The notes beneath the pieces were generated by a model. That model had not been told where the DNA came from. It worked only from the letters and a program-made list of their open reading frames with translations, and did not search any database. From Micractinium sp. NFX-FRZ (lineage: Eukaryota; Chlorophyta; Trebouxiophyceae; Chlorellales; Chlorellaceae): a stretch of DNA of 64,000 nt. The translations under genes were made by a program, and so were the position numbers. This document shows, one piece after another, positions 21,752 through 33,554 of the stretch (the first letter of the stretch is position 1; the number at the start of each line of letters is the position of its first letter). The stretch spans positions 62,001 to 126,000 of the forward strand of contig JAPTJF010000088.1 of the NCBI GenBank assembly GCA_029339195.1. Direction: 5' to 3'.

Positions 21752-24318
21752 TCACGCTGGCGCGGCCACCGGCTCGTCTTCGCGCATGACGTTAGCGACG
21801 ATCCCAACCAGCGCCTCGCCCTGGGCGCCTGCAGGAGGGCATGGACCCAGCGGTGGGTGGCGTGTGTGGGTGGAGGGGCGAGCGGCAGGCAGGTCGGGGT
21901 GTCGACACAGCTTCTCTCAGAGTCATTACAGAGCATGTCAAGTGGCTACTGCCGTGGGTGCCAGGTGTCTCCCTCCCTCCCTCCCTCCCTCCCTCCCTCC
22001 CTCCCCTCTCCCTCCCTCCCTCCCTGCCTTGTTTGCTGTGCGTAGCAGAACCACACCACTCCCGCTGCCGCTCAACCACCGCTGACCCTCAACCACATAC
22101 CTTCAAAGCCAAAGAAGCTCTTTGCAGTGGGCCACAACCACAGCAGAATGGGCACCGCTCCGATCACTGCACGGAGGATGCCCAGTGGTGCCGTCACAGT
22201 GGTACGCAGCAGGCAACAGGCAGCAGGTAGCACCACGGGGCTTGGTCTGCAAAGGCACTGTCCCTGGTGGGCATCTATCCAGCTGGGGGTGTGCTGAGCC
22301 AAGCACCTTCCACCCACCCAGCCACCCCTTTGGGCCAACAGCGTTGTCTCACCAAAGAGGATTGCTGTTTTCATGAAGGCCTTCAGAGCCACGGCCTCGT
22401 TATCATTGGGCTCGATGGCTGCAGGAGAGCAGGGAAAGGGGGATGGCAGCTTGGCCTCGGCAGGCAGCCATCTGCCCAGCGGCTCCTATAAAGGCCGAAC
22501 AGCAGTTTGTGCTGCAAGAATGCGGTGGACATGCATGTCCACAATAAGGTTGCAGCTGTCCCGCCACAAGACACAGTGGGGCAGCTGCACCAGCAAGAAA
22601 ACAGCAGACTGGATCCCCGCACAGCTTTGCTTGTGCCCAGCCCACCTGCCATCAGACCCTCGTCCCAAAGGCGGTCACGGTAGCCACCCAAGCGTAGCCG
22701 GCTCCCTAGCAGCCAGAGCAGGAACGAGGCCGCCAGCCGAAGGGGGCAGACCCAGGAGCCAGTGATAGCGCCAAACAGCGCCAGAAGTAGTGCTGGGACC
22801 CACGTGTCGGTCATCAGAGGCTGTGAGGCCAAGCAAGTCAGGTAAAATGAGATAGTCATGGCTGCAAGCGGCACCGTGCGCGTGATGACTGGCCCAGGGT
22901 CCGAGCGCGTAACCGAGGCAATGCAGCAGCACACTGCAAGGCAAACATAGCACAACAGGCACTCGTCAGGGTCAGCCCGCAGGTTGCGATGAGCTGCAAG
23001 CAAAGGGGATGCGGGCTGGCCAATGGGCGGTGTGGGGCCCGGACGGCAGACCAGGGGGCCAGCTGCCAGCGCTGCCACTCACATGTGGCGAAGCCCGGCA
23101 GAGACAAGAAAAGGCGCAGAAAAAAACGGCTCCAGGCGCTGCCGCCGGCCTCGCTGTTGTGGTGCATGTGCTGCATCACCGCGATGATGTGCAAAGCCTG
23201 GCACAGGGCTGCCAGCATCAGCAGGCGGCCCTTTTGGTAGCGCCACGCCGCCCAGCAAAGGCCCGCCACAATCGCGCTCGTGATATATGCGGGCATGGCC
23301 ACCTTGGCGCTGAGCCCAATGGTCAGCTCAGCAGTCAGCGTGATCCCAAGTCCCATAATGATGCAGCGCAGCAGGTGGAAGAACTGAATGCAGTCTGCAG
23401 GTTCAGTGCAAGGCAATGACGGCGTGTGACCAGGCGGGAGTCGCACACCTGACGGCAGCCGGCAGGCCTCTGCTCAGGCTCGCGGCCTGCATACGTTCCC
23501 ATGCGACATACTGGGGCGGCAGTAAAGCACAAGTACACACCAGGACGCATGGCGGGGTGTTTTGGAATGTGAGCCTCGTGGGCCGCTCAGCCAGTGGCAG
23601 TCTTGAGGAGCAGGCTGCTGGTGGCCCAGGCGCTGCCGCAGTGAGCGAATGATCGACGGAATGGGGGCAGAGTCCTCAATCTCCTGGAGTCCTTCGTCTG
23701 TCGGCGTCGGCGTCGGTGCGCATGGGCAGTCAGACCTGAGAGAGAATCGACGATGCAGGTCCCCATTACGCGCCCCCCTGTTGCCGCACGGGACCTTGGA
23801 AGGACCTTAGCATTACAGGCAGCTCATTAGGCGACACGGCATACAGACGCACGGCTGTAATGGGTTGTTTGGCGAAACACATGCTGTGCGTGCTGGGCGG
23901 GCGTTCGGTGCGGCGACGGCGACAGCAAAAGAGAGGTGCAGGGTGGAACGACAGCCAGGGACCAGCGCAGCTGCAAGCAGTAGTACACTCCACATCGGAA
24001 AGGAGGCAGGCAGTCACAACAAGGCAACGGCGGAGAGGTTCGGGAGGCGCCCTGTGTTCCTGCGTTCATGGCGGGCCCGCCCGGCCCCTGCCATCTGCGA
24101 GTGTCTGTGCCATCCGTGTGTCGCATGCACCGGTAGGGAGAGGCCATGGTCGCCAAGCACCTCCCATATCCAGCGCAGCACACACTGCAACCCCAGCACC
24201 CTCTGGTGAGAGTGGACCCTACCCGGCATGCGCCGCATTGGGGGCACGGCACCTGGGCCAAGAGCTGCACCACCTGCTGGCAACAAGGTTCCTCAGCTTC
24301 AAGTTCAAACAATGCCAT
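21752..24318 (-). CDS. unrecognised multipass membrane protein
   Basis: The 3' part is firm because five exons agree in phase: 23394-23083, 22993-22646, 22418-22353, 22166-22101, 21828-21752. They encode about six hydrophobic segments, among them LGITLTAELTIGL, YITSAIVAGLCWAAW, MLAALCQALHIIAVM, AAMTISFYLTCLA, VPALLLALFGAITG and VIGAVPILLWLWPT. The end is soluble (EALVGIVANVMREDEPVAAP). Upstream, a probable exon starting at 23735 reads DEGLQEIEDSAPIPSIIRSL. An exon at 24318-24223 with a Cys pattern (CCQQVV, CPQCGACR) may be the N-terminus, joined to 24184 onward. Those joins are not proven, and the 24318 start leaves only 56 bases after the COG5-like stop. No family is recognised. A pyrimidine repeat lies in the last intron. 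Confidence 0.55.
21968..22027 (+). repeat. CCCT simple repeat (pyrimidine tract)
   Basis: About 60 bases of near-perfect CCCT units interrupted once by CCCCTCTC. It lies in the last intron of the membrane-protein gene, purine-rich on the sense strand. Mirror-symmetric tracts of this type can form triplex DNA. Confidence 0.9.
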
Positions 24319-24374
24319 GTTACTTTTAAACTCTACTTAGAGAATCTAGGACAGCAATCTAGGACAATCCCAAC

Positions 24375-27300
24375 TCAAGTGAGGCGGCAACATGCTATCA
24401 GGCGTGCATGGCACAGCACGCGGTGGGACTCCCTTTCCAGGTGCCGCCCCACGCTCCCCGCCCCGGTCTTAGCCAAGCGCCGCATCATCTGCACCGTTTC
24501 GTCGTGGCCGGGTGCAGTGCGTGCCTTGGCGGCGCATGCCTCCAGCGCTGTGCGTGTGAATCTGAGCGCCTCCTCTTGCCTGTGCTTGTCCAGCCACAGC
24601 GTACTAGTACTGCAGGGAGGGGGCAGGCAGTGCTGGGAAGTATGGGTTGGGGGGATGGTGGAGTGAGAGTGCTGCATATCGGGCCAGAGAGAGCACGGCG
24701 TGGAAGAAGGTGGGGCAGACGCGCGCAGGGACAGGGAGGGTGGTCAGGTGGAGGTGAGGGTCAGGAAGGAGTGGGAGAGCAGGAGGGGCAGGCACGCGGC
24801 ATGCCGAGGGCTTCTTGGAAGGGTGCAAGCGCAGCCACAGCAGCCACCGATGCCAGGCAGGAGGGGGCTGGTCCTGTTGCACGGAGCCAGCTCGCAGCTT
24901 GGCTCAACCCTGGCCCGCCAGCGCACCTGCGTGGGTGCGAGGCTGCTGCGTGCGGGCGGGCTCTCCAGCTGCGCCGCCGCACGGGAATGGAGGTGGTGCA
25001 GCACCTGCATGCCGGGAGCGCAGCAGAAGAGAGCGGTGAGAGACTGCAAGGAACGGCTGTGATCCGCAGCAGGAGCAGCCCCATGAACAGGGTCAGGTGT
25101 AGGAGCAGCATCAGCATCAGCATCGACATCAGCAAATGAAGCCGCCGCTGCAGCAGCAGCACCACCACCAATTCCCACCTCGTGCTTCCCTTCACCGTGT
25201 GCCCACCTCTGGGCGGGGCAGCTCCCTCAGCAGTGGGCTCCCCTCCATGCCAGACGTTTCCAGGAAGAGGAGGTGGCGGAAGGCACGCACCGTGCACGCC
25301 GCGCCGCCCAGTTGCTCCAGAGGCAGCAGCTGCTGCCCCACCGTCGCCTCCAGCTCAGCCAGGTCCTGCAGCAGTCACAAGGGGGCAGGCCGGCATGTGT
25401 GTGCACGGGGGGCTTAGCTTTTGGTGCGGCGGGCAGAATGGAAAGCAGTGTGAGCTGAAACAATAGTAGTCGGAGCTTAATGCTGGGTGGCGCGTACAGG
25501 CTGTGCTCCCCTCCCCTACCCTCTCCTCTGCTCTCCTCCATCCTCCAATCAACCCAACCTCCCTGCCTGCCCACTGCCACCCTCCAGCTCCCACCCACCT
25601 GAGCCGCCTGCAGGTGGCTCCTTGTAGCAGTGTCGCAGGATGGCCCCGCTCTGCCGTTGTGGAAACACGCACAATCCCAGGCCCTGACCTCCCCTCACTC
25701 ATATCCCCACCCACCTTTGCCAGCTGCAGCTTGCCCGCCTGCGGCAGCAGCCGCAGCAGTGAGGCGTGGCGCAGCGCAAACAGCACCAGCCGGCGGCCAT
25801 GCGCTCAACCAGCGCACGCGCCACTGCAGGGGCCCAAGGCGCAGGGCAGGGAGGGTTGTGGGCGGAATGGGAGGATGGGGAAGGGCACTGGATTGGGGGG
25901 CAAGGGCAGCAGCAGCATGCTACGTCGGCGCAGTGCAATGGTACACACCTGTACACGCACCTACTGCACAGGTGTGCCTCAGCTTGCTTGCTGCATTGTG
26001 CAGCCTGCCAGCCGCTCTGCCCCCATCCCGACCAGACTCCCCTCCTTCCCCTTCTCCGCTCCTGCAGCCCCATCCTCTTCCCAACTTGATAACACAACCC
26101 AGGACTCCCGTTGACCCACACATGGACACGAGCGAGCGAGCATGCACCGGAGACGGGCGAGGCGGGCGAGGGGTTGAGGAGCTCGAGGCGGTAGTGTGCC
26201 AGCTGGCGCACCAGCTCACGCACGTACGCTGACGTCGCAGCCGCTGCAGCCGCCGCCTCTCCGTCTGCTGGGCTGGCAGCGGCGGCAAAGGCATGTGTGG
26301 CGTGCATCTGCAGGAGCAGCTCCTCCGCCGAGACTATAATGGACCGAAAAGTGGGCGCCACCGCCTCAACTGCCACCGCCTGCAGCTCGCCCAGCGGCCT
26401 GCGCAGCGCGTCGGCCGCGCCAGCTGGCAGCCGCCCCAGCACGCCGCCCATGCTGCACTGCACCTCTTGCAGGCAGTTGCACAGTGAGATGTTGTGAAGC
26501 TGGGCAGAGTTGCAGGGGTAGCTGGCGCCAACGGAGCGCAGCTCTGGGTTGGGGGCGGCCATTGCCTCTGTACGCTGGGACATCACACCTAGAGCCTTGC
26601 CCACCGTGCACGCCACCAGCAGGGCCAGGCGGGGGAGCCTGCGGGCGGGCGGGGGTGGCGGATGGCGGGGCAGAGAGGTGTGGGAGTTGTGGCTGGGGGG
26701 CGGCAGGGGGCTTGTAGGGCACCTGCGCCCGGGTAGACCAACCCTACATTGCTCTTGTGCTGCTGGCCCCCACTTTCATAAGCCCACCCTCGGCCACCCA
26801 CTCACGCACCGGCGGCGGCTTTGAGCTCCTCATGCACCCGCGCAATCGACTTTTGCAGGTCGGCAGCCGTGGGCAGCGCACGGCTGGATCCGGGGAAGGC
26901 GAGGGATGCTGCCTGCGAGAGGCGCGCCAGGCACACGGCCAGGTAGGCGTTTTGGAAGTCGCCAGCTGTCTCCAGCAGGGTGGCAACCTGCGTGGGTGGG
27001 CAGCCGGAGGGCGGTGGGGGGCAGGTTAAGCAGTGGCCGGCGAACATGGCGCCTAGGACAAGCCCAGCCACTGGCAATCAAGCGCAGCAGCAGCAGCAGC
27101 AGGGGAATTCTCCAAGCCTTCCAGCACCTGCACCTGGTCCTGCTGCTCACCCTCTGTCCACTCTTGCTAGGAGCAACAGCTGCAGGTGTGCACGCCAGCG
27201 CCATCTCCCACACAAAAAACAGGCACTGCTCCGCGCTCCCACCGGCTCCTCGTCCAGCGCTGGCACCACATCACGCGCTGCGCTGTCGCGCAGCACGCGC

Positions 27301-27720
27301 AGGCGCCACATCGCGCGCTGAGCTGTCCCGCAGCACGCATGCCGCCGCGCCCTCCAGCAGCCCGTGAACAGCACGTGAGCAGAGGGAGCCAAGGCCAATA
27401 GGCACAGTCCAGCGGGCGAAATCCAGCCCAACAAGCGCAACAAGTGACGGCCGCAGGGCTCGCTGGCCTGTAGCGCCACCTCCAGCAACAGCAGTACTCA
27501 GCGGCAGGCACAGCTTGTGACAGTAGCAGGCGCAGCGGGCACAGCAGGCCCACCAGAAGCGGTCCAGGGGCAGGGGGGGCGCTGTCCCGCGGTGCCACCA
27601 CGTCCAGAACGAGCACCCCCATGCTGCTGCTACTGCTGCTGCCCCTGCTGCATCGGCTGCTGTTGCTGGACTGTTGGGACGCCTTCTTTTTGCTGCAGCG
27701 GCAGACATGCATGACTTCAG
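24375..27720 (-). CDS. COG5-like Golgi tether subunit, frame-damaged or truncated
   Basis: Resembles conserved oligomeric Golgi complex subunit 5, a vesicle-tethering protein. Clear exons: a piece ending at 27128, 26987-26806, 26638-26148, 25803-25715, 25365-25207, 25004-24927, and a last exon ending at 24375. They read AGDFQNAYLAVCLARL, IARVHEELKAAAGA, LVACTVGKALGVMSQR, AYVRELVRQLAHYRLE, LFALRHASLLRLL, DLAELEATVGQQLLPL and TLWLDKHRQEEALRF, in COG5 order. Problems: the last join does not agree in phase; the 25803 acceptor is weak, and the better one at 25823 shifts frame; a 40-base tandem duplication at 27259-27338 breaks the frame; and the roughly 400-residue N-terminal half is not visible before the divergent neighbour at 28341. 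Either a decaying copy, sequence errors or missed micro-exons. Confidence 0.7.
27259..27338 (-). repeat. 40-base tandem duplication in the COG5-like region
   Basis: 27259-27298 and 27299-27338 agree at 35 of 40 positions. The two copies read VLRDSSARDVAPA and VLRDSAARDVVPA in different frames, because 40 is not a multiple of three. Confidence 0.85.
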
Positions 27721-28340
27721 CAGCGGCTTGGCAGGCGGGCAGCATGGGCCCCAGGCAAACGTGCACAGGGTACTGACGTCTGCTGAAGCTGGCGGGCAAG
27801 CGGTGCAGGGCACGGCTGCTGCACCTGCTGTGCGTGAGGGCTGATTGCAAGGCATGGGAGCTCTCCTCCATTCTACAGCAGGAAGACAGCCGCGCACTTG
27901 CAGCAAAGGGTGTCGACATCAGGCGGCCCAGCCCAGGGCAGGCGGGCGGCGCAGCGGCGGGCGGCGGCACAGGCCAACCAGGCCACAAGCTTTGCCCGCT
28001 CGCCTGCCGGACCCGTGCACCTTCTCAGTAGCAAATTCAGCTTTCCAAGCGGGCAGAGGCCCCAGAGCTCACTGCCGTGACTGCGGGGCGCCTTGAAGCC
28101 ATCCCCTCGCGCCCCGCCTGCCCTGTGCGGCTTTCGCGGGTGTTCCGCAGCGACTGGATTGAAGCGAAGCAATTCGCGCGCTTTATTATACGCCAGCCTG
28201 TCCGGCGTCCCCCCCCCTGATACCCCCATTGTCGCGGTAAGAGCCAACCCTCTTTCCCCCCCCCCCTCCCTTTTTGTTCTTCTGCCCACGATACATACGG
28301 ATACGCACGCTTGGTTGCTAGCCCCTTCCCTTGCAACGCA
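27721..28340. promoter_or_regulatory. divergent region between COG5-like and 28341 gene
   Basis: No coding signal was recognised here. It includes a run of C at about 28257-28268 and should hold the promoter of the plus-strand gene at 28341. If the COG5-like gene were intact, its N-terminal half would have to lie here, and it is not visible. Confidence 0.4.
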
Positions 28341-29779
28341 ATGGCCGGCTTGTTTGGCTGGCTGGCCTATCTGTTGCCCCCAGCGCCTGGTTCGCACAGG
28401 GCCTGGTTGGAGGAGACCCGCCTCGGCGCACGGCTCGACGCGGAGCTCGCCAAGCCGCCGGGAGCGCGGGACGAGCGGCGGCTGCGCAACCTGCGAGTAG
28501 ATTACTACTGGATGCAATCGCAGAACGTGGAGGTGAGCGGAGGTTGAGCTGGGCGGAGGCAGAGGGCCAGAGGTGCACTTGGGCCAGACGCGCACGGTAC
28601 GGCGCCATCCCGGCAGGGCGGCAGGCCCGGGCAGGGTCTGAGCCCACCAGGCTGGGTGTTTTGGGCTGTATGAAAGGCATGGCAACACGGCACGCCTGCT
28701 GTGCATGTGCGTGCTGAGTAGAGGACTCCTGGTGTCGGTTCAATGATAGTGAGTGTCGCACCAAATCAATTGGGCCAGGACTTGCGTGCAGCTTGGCATG
28801 CCCGCTTGCCCTGCAGGTTATGGCTGAGCACCATGCCTGCATGGCCTCCAGCTATGAAAAGCCCAGCTCCCGCACGTGCTGTGCCGCTGCTGGGTGGGTG
28901 CGGCAACGCCTGGCGGCGTCGCACCGGGCACGCCACAAGTTCGCGCGCCTTCATGCTCAGCAGATAGCCAAGGAGCTGGATGCGGCAATTGGCTGGCGCG
29001 AGGCTACCCTGGTGGCTCTGCCCACCTTTCAGCTACACCTGCCCGAGGCCCTGCAGCATCCGCCGCGCCGCCTGGACATGTGCAGTGCGTGCGCAAAGCT
29101 GCTGGAGCAGGTGGGCTGGGCGTGGCGGCGGGGGGGCGGGTTTGCAGCTCGTGTCTTTGGTAGTGCTGCACCAGCGGCTTGCATCGTGTTCTCTGGCTCT
29201 GTGCTGCCTCGCTTGACAACACTCAAATGAGGCTCTGTGGTAGGCGCCGGCTGCCTGGCTGCCTGGCCAGCCACTTGTCATTCTGTTGGGGTGAGGCTGC
29301 CCGTGCGCCCCGCACCTGGCGGCCCATGCAGCTGTCTTCTTCTAGGCTTTCTTCCAGCTTACTAAGCTTCAGTAAATTTTAGTAATTGAATAGAGTCCGC
29401 GAGCGCTAGCACCTGGGCATTCACGAATGTTGTGCCTTCCTGCCTCCACCCCTTGCAGGCGGAGCTTGATGACCAGTCGCATGTGCTTCAAGCCCAGCAC
29501 CTACTCCAGCGGTACCAGGACAGGGGGCTTCTGCAACCGACCGCCATTGCAGCTGCCAGCGGGATTGGGCCAGATGCAGCAACGGCAGCGGTGGCGCTGC
29601 GTGCTGGCGAGGCGCAGCTGCTGGAACAGCAGGCGTGCGCTGGCGACGGTGCCAGTGATGGCGGCGATGCGGCATCCCCACCATGCACGCCCATGCACAA
29701 CCCAACGCCGCCGCCGCAGCAGCAGCAGCCGAGTGCGGCAGCAGGCGAACAGCACGCTGCCACGGCACTGCACTCCTGA
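28341..29779 (+). CDS. unrecognised 268-aa protein
   Basis: Three exons agree in phase 0: 28341-28532, 28817-29110, 29459-29779. The protein starts MAGLFGWLAYLLPPAP, then is charged (RDERRLRNLRVDYYWMQSQ). The middle exon has a Cys/His-bearing stretch (HHACMASSYEKPSSRTCC and MCSACAKLLEQ) that could bind a metal, though the spacing matches no zinc finger I know. The third exon is helical (QSHVLQAQHLLQRYQDRG) and ends in a Pro/Gln/Ala-rich tail. No family is recognised. TGTAA lies at 30105-30109. Confidence 0.65.
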
Positions 29780-30837
29780 CAGCGTTGTTGAGAAAGACAT
29801 GCCCCGAGTGCGCCGCTCTGATGCGTGTGTACAGTACCAACCCTGCCCATCAAGCACGCTTCGTTCTTCAAGCCGCACCCATAAGTCCGCCTAGCCGGCA
29901 TTACCTCCAATCGTATTCAATCCCTGTGTTAACTTCCTCAAACAACTTGTCTCGAACCACCAGCGAACCTTTTCTCAGCCAGCCAACCAACCTTTCTTCC
30001 CCTCCAATCCGCCGACGTGTTCACTCATGCAAGGCCTCCTGGCTTCCCCCGCGTCTGCTGGTCCTATATGGTTGCTAAACGAGGACAGTAGGCCCGCCAC
30101 ATTATGTAAGCGCATGCGCGTGCACAGCGGGGCACAGCAGGCACGTAACATGCATGGCACCTGGAGGTGTCTTATCTGCTGCCAGCATCCCTCGGCTGCC
30201 TTGCAGCACCTGCATTGACTGGCAAGCTTGAAAGCATGTTGGAAGAGTAATTTAAGAACAAAACATGCTTTCCAGATGAAGGGAAAGCCTGCTGAGTCTG
30301 GGCACTGCACGGGTTTGGTGCTGCCGTGGGGCATGCTGCAGGTGTGCTGCCCGTGCCAGCACAGGAACTCATCCCCCGGAGTTTGATCCTGTCAGAACAC
30401 AGGTCTTGCGAGCACATCACTCAAGTGGCAAAGCGAAGCCTGTTAAAACACAGCGTGCTTCAAAAGCTGCCATTTCCCTTTCTTTCATCACCAACCTTCA
30501 CATCGTCTGTTGTCCCCACATTCTGCTGTTTACAGGGACCACCCCATGTGGGCACCTGTGCCCCGCGCGGGCAGCAGAACCAGAGCTCTGGCCACGAAAG
30601 TACAGGAAGCGTTATACATGTCGACCTCAAACACCAAACTGTGGCCAGCCGGCAGTTAGCACATGTGTGCTCTGTGGAAAGCCACGGCGCACACAAAACC
30701 AAGGAAGCACAGCGGGGGCGTGGGGGCAGGAGAGCAGAGCAAGGACGTAGATCAGCAGCAGAAGCAGGTACAGGACAAGCTCTGGCACTCAAAGAGATGC
30801 ATGCACAGGGTGGTGGTGCCATCATGTCGTATTATAG
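29780..30837. other. convergent 3' region without a recognised gene
   Basis: This holds the 3' flanks of the 28341 gene (TGTAA at 30105) and of MOB1. Base composition is more balanced than elsewhere. Open frames on both strands have no family motif. Confidence 0.5.
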
Positions 30838-33074
30838 CTATCGCCGCACCATGCGGTCAATCAGTTCCTTGAGTGGCGCCAGCTCCCGCTCATCTATGAG
30901 GTTAAACTCCTGCAGGAGCAAACAAGGCACCAGAGTGAGTTCCGTGACCAGGCTAGTCAGGCCGGAAACATCTGCAGGCGTACAACCTTCCAGAGCGTGT
31001 CCCTGGCATCCCCGGCGAATCAAGACATAAGCAGTTGGTAACACCAGTCCGCTCTGGCGACACAGGCTGCATGCCCGCTCACCAGCGTGAAGAGCATGAA
31101 GTGTCGGAAGCAGGTGTTCAGGTGCGGCTCCAGCTCCAGCTTCTCCACCTGCCTGCAAAGCCCAGGGGCAAGCAGCAGCATGACAAGCAGCAGCAGTAGC
31201 AGCAGCAGCAGCAGCCGTCAAGGCAGGGCAAGGTGCGTGACAGGCAGCAACAGCAGTACCAGCGGTGCTAGCGGCAGCACGTGCTATCATGAGAGCGTCT
31301 GTGGGAGGAGCAGAAAGAGACTGGATTACCACACGTGCCATGCTCGGCTCTGCTGCTTCATGCGAGAGCCGAAAGCAGCTTGGCATCCCTACCCAATTAA
31401 TTCCCTCAACGACACGCTGCCTTGGGGCGCGCCTGTATATAAAACATGCTGCACTGCCACTTCCACTTTAGTCCACAGTACTGAAGTGCTGAGTGGCATA
31501 TGTGAGCACCTGAACACCAGACATGTGCATTGTAGACGACGCAGCAGCACGCTGGGTGCACTAACAGTGCAATAAGAAGATGCGTTCGAAAAGTGCATCT
31601 GTTGTGTGCGTGGTGCGTGGTGCGTGGCAAAGTACACGATGTTCACCTGAAGTGTGAGTGGTAGATGTGGCCGTAGACTCGGAAGAGTCGCTTGAGGATG
31701 TTGCGCACCGTGGCGGAGAAGGTGGGCGGGAAGGAGCCGCCGTAGCGCTGCGGGAAGATGGCCGGGTTGTCCAGCTGCGAGGTGGGACGCACAAGGGGGT
31801 ACAAGGTTGCATGTGAAGACTAAGGCATTGACGGAAGCTGTGGCAACGTTGCGGAAGATCGCTGGGTTGCGCAGCACCAGGAGCGAGGCGATGGAAACAG
31901 TTTGGAGCCGAAGTAGCGCTGTTTGCAGATGCTGGCCACTGGGCTGCCATGGTGAAGTGCAAGCGAGCAGCAGGAACAGCAGCAGACATTTGACAGCAAC
32001 AGCAGCGGTGTCAGCAGCAGCATAGTGACAACCAGCTCCATGTCTTTCCACTTGGTCCTCCACACACTTGAAGAAGCAGCCGACGTGGATGATGTGGCCA
32101 CATGTCGCTGCCACCGCAGCAACATGACACCTGTACACACTGCTGGTGCATGTATCTATCAGCTTTCTTTCAACACGGCCCACCTGGTCCTCCACCCAGT
32201 CGAAGAGGCAGTTGATGTAGTCGGGCGCCGACAGCTTGAGCGGCGTCTTCACTTTGACCCCATCTGCCCAGAGGTACTCGTACTGCGGCCCCGCCGCCAT
32301 GACAGGGCAGCGCTGCAGGCGGCAGGTGACGATGGCAGGGCAGCATGTGTCTGGGCCACCCAGGGCAGTGGGGCATCAAGCTGTATGCATCCCAAGTGAG
32401 CAGGGTGAGGAGCACGGCAGCAGCGGGTGCGGCAGGCGGCTGACAGGCACCCAACAGGAGAGCCTGCGCTGCAAGGTAGCCAGACCTGCGAGGTGCACAG
32501 CGTCTCGTCCAGCACCTGGTACAGCACGTTGATGGCGTTGTAAAACACCACTGCAGGCAGGAGTGGTGGGATGAGAGGCATGTTTGGGTGCTGCCCAACA
32601 AGCAGTGGGTGCTGCCCGGCGGCCGCCACTCGCTACGGCGCAGGTTGGCCGAGCACAGTGGGCTGCCCACATGCGAAGGATGGTGTCGCAGACCATTTAG
32701 TTGCCGATGCACGCTTACACCGCCACTGCCCTGGTTGATGCCTCTCACGCACCTGTGTTCACCGCTAGCCACTCGTTCAGGTCCTCGCCAGGTGGCAGCC
32801 GCACCGCGTCCTCAACCGCCCCTGTCCCTAGCGTGTGCTCAATATGCTGCTTGAGGGTGAGACCCTTGGCTCCTACTGGCACATTTTTCACGCTCCGAAA
32901 AGTGGCGCCCTTCCTGCGGAGGTGGCGTGTGCGTTGGCGCGGCGGCAGGGCGGGTGGCAGTGGCGGCGGCGGCAGCACCGGTACATTCAACAGACGGCAG
33001 CTTGGCGCGCAGTCGCCTAGCTTTCGTGCCGATCTGCGCCGCCCAACTCACTTGAAGCCAAAGAGCGAGGCCAT
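30838..33074 (-). CDS. MOB1: MOB1 kinase activator
   Basis: MOB1 binds and activates NDR/LATS-type kinases that control mitotic exit and growth. Seven exons agree in phase: 33074-33052, 32913-32753, 32550-32486, 32312-32184, 31774-31647, 31152-31083, 30909-30838, giving 215 aa, the normal family length. The protein runs MASLFGFKKGATFRSVK, HIEHTLGTGAVEDAVRLPPG, EDLNEWLAVNTVVFYNAIN, MAAGPQYEYLWADG, NPAIFPQRYGGSFPP, LKRLFRVYGHIYHSHF, EPHLNTCFRHFMLFT and NLIDERELAPLKELID. The zinc ligands are present: CTSQRC, and the two His of HIYHSH. Introns 3 and 4 carry three damaged copies of adjacent exon edges. Confidence 0.95.
31848..31884 (-). repeat. ghost copy of MOB1 exon 5 start
   Basis: The minus strand reads a LRNPAIFRNV-like stretch, against LDNPAIFPQR in the real exon at 31774. 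It lies in intron 4, upstream of that exon. Confidence 0.7.
32048..32089 (-). repeat. ghost copy of MOB1 exon 4 end
   Basis: The plus strand matches 32179-32220. The minus-strand reading is CFFKCVEDQV, against CLFDWVEDQV at the end of exon 4, and the GT-side context is partly kept. It lies in intron 4, downstream of that exon. Confidence 0.75.
32331..32354 (-). repeat. ghost copy of MOB1 exon 4 start
   Basis: GATGGCAGGGCAGCATG resembles CATGACAGGGCAGCGCTG at 32298-32315, which is the start of exon 4. It is only about 24 bases, so this is the weakest of the three MOB1 copies. Confidence 0.5.
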
Positions 33075-33554
33075 TACGGTTGTTGCGAAACGCCGCCCCT
33101 TTGCTCCTGCTCCTACTCAAGGACTGTGCTGCGAGCTGCCGAGGGTCCAGCAAGGAGAGCGGGAGAAGGCGGCGGCAGAACCCTGTGCCCCGCCTGCTGC
33201 GCAGCGCACTGCACACCGCGGCGCAGCACCTGGCCAGGCATAGCTTTCAAGCGCTACTGAAATGTCGTGCCGGACGACATCCTCCTCGATTAATTTTGGT
33301 GCAATTTCACACCCAGAAAGCGTTCAGTGCACTGCTTTCATGTTGCATAGGGCGTCGTGCGAGTGTGCTCTACTGAGGGGTGGCGGTGTCGGGTTCAGTC
33401 AAGGGGAGAGAAGGTTCCAGATCAACGGACGCAAGAGAACAACGTGTAGGAGTTTGGATTGTAGAAAGAATGCCCAGTTTGCAGACACGGGCTGGGAACC
33501 ATGTCTCGCCGTCTGCTGCCCGTCGAAGTGCTAGGAGCCTCACGAACGAAGGTT
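33075..33554. other. intergenic: MOB1 upstream and APS reductase 3' flank
   Basis: Same-strand gap that holds the MOB1 promoter and the 3' UTR of APS reductase. No gene, repeat or TGTAA was recognised. Confidence 0.5.

Noticed and set aside
21968..22027. Telomere-like or CRISPR-like repeat array
   Set aside because: The CCCT unit is not the chlorophyte telomere TTTAGGG or TTTTAGGG, and there are no spacers; it is a simple repeat.
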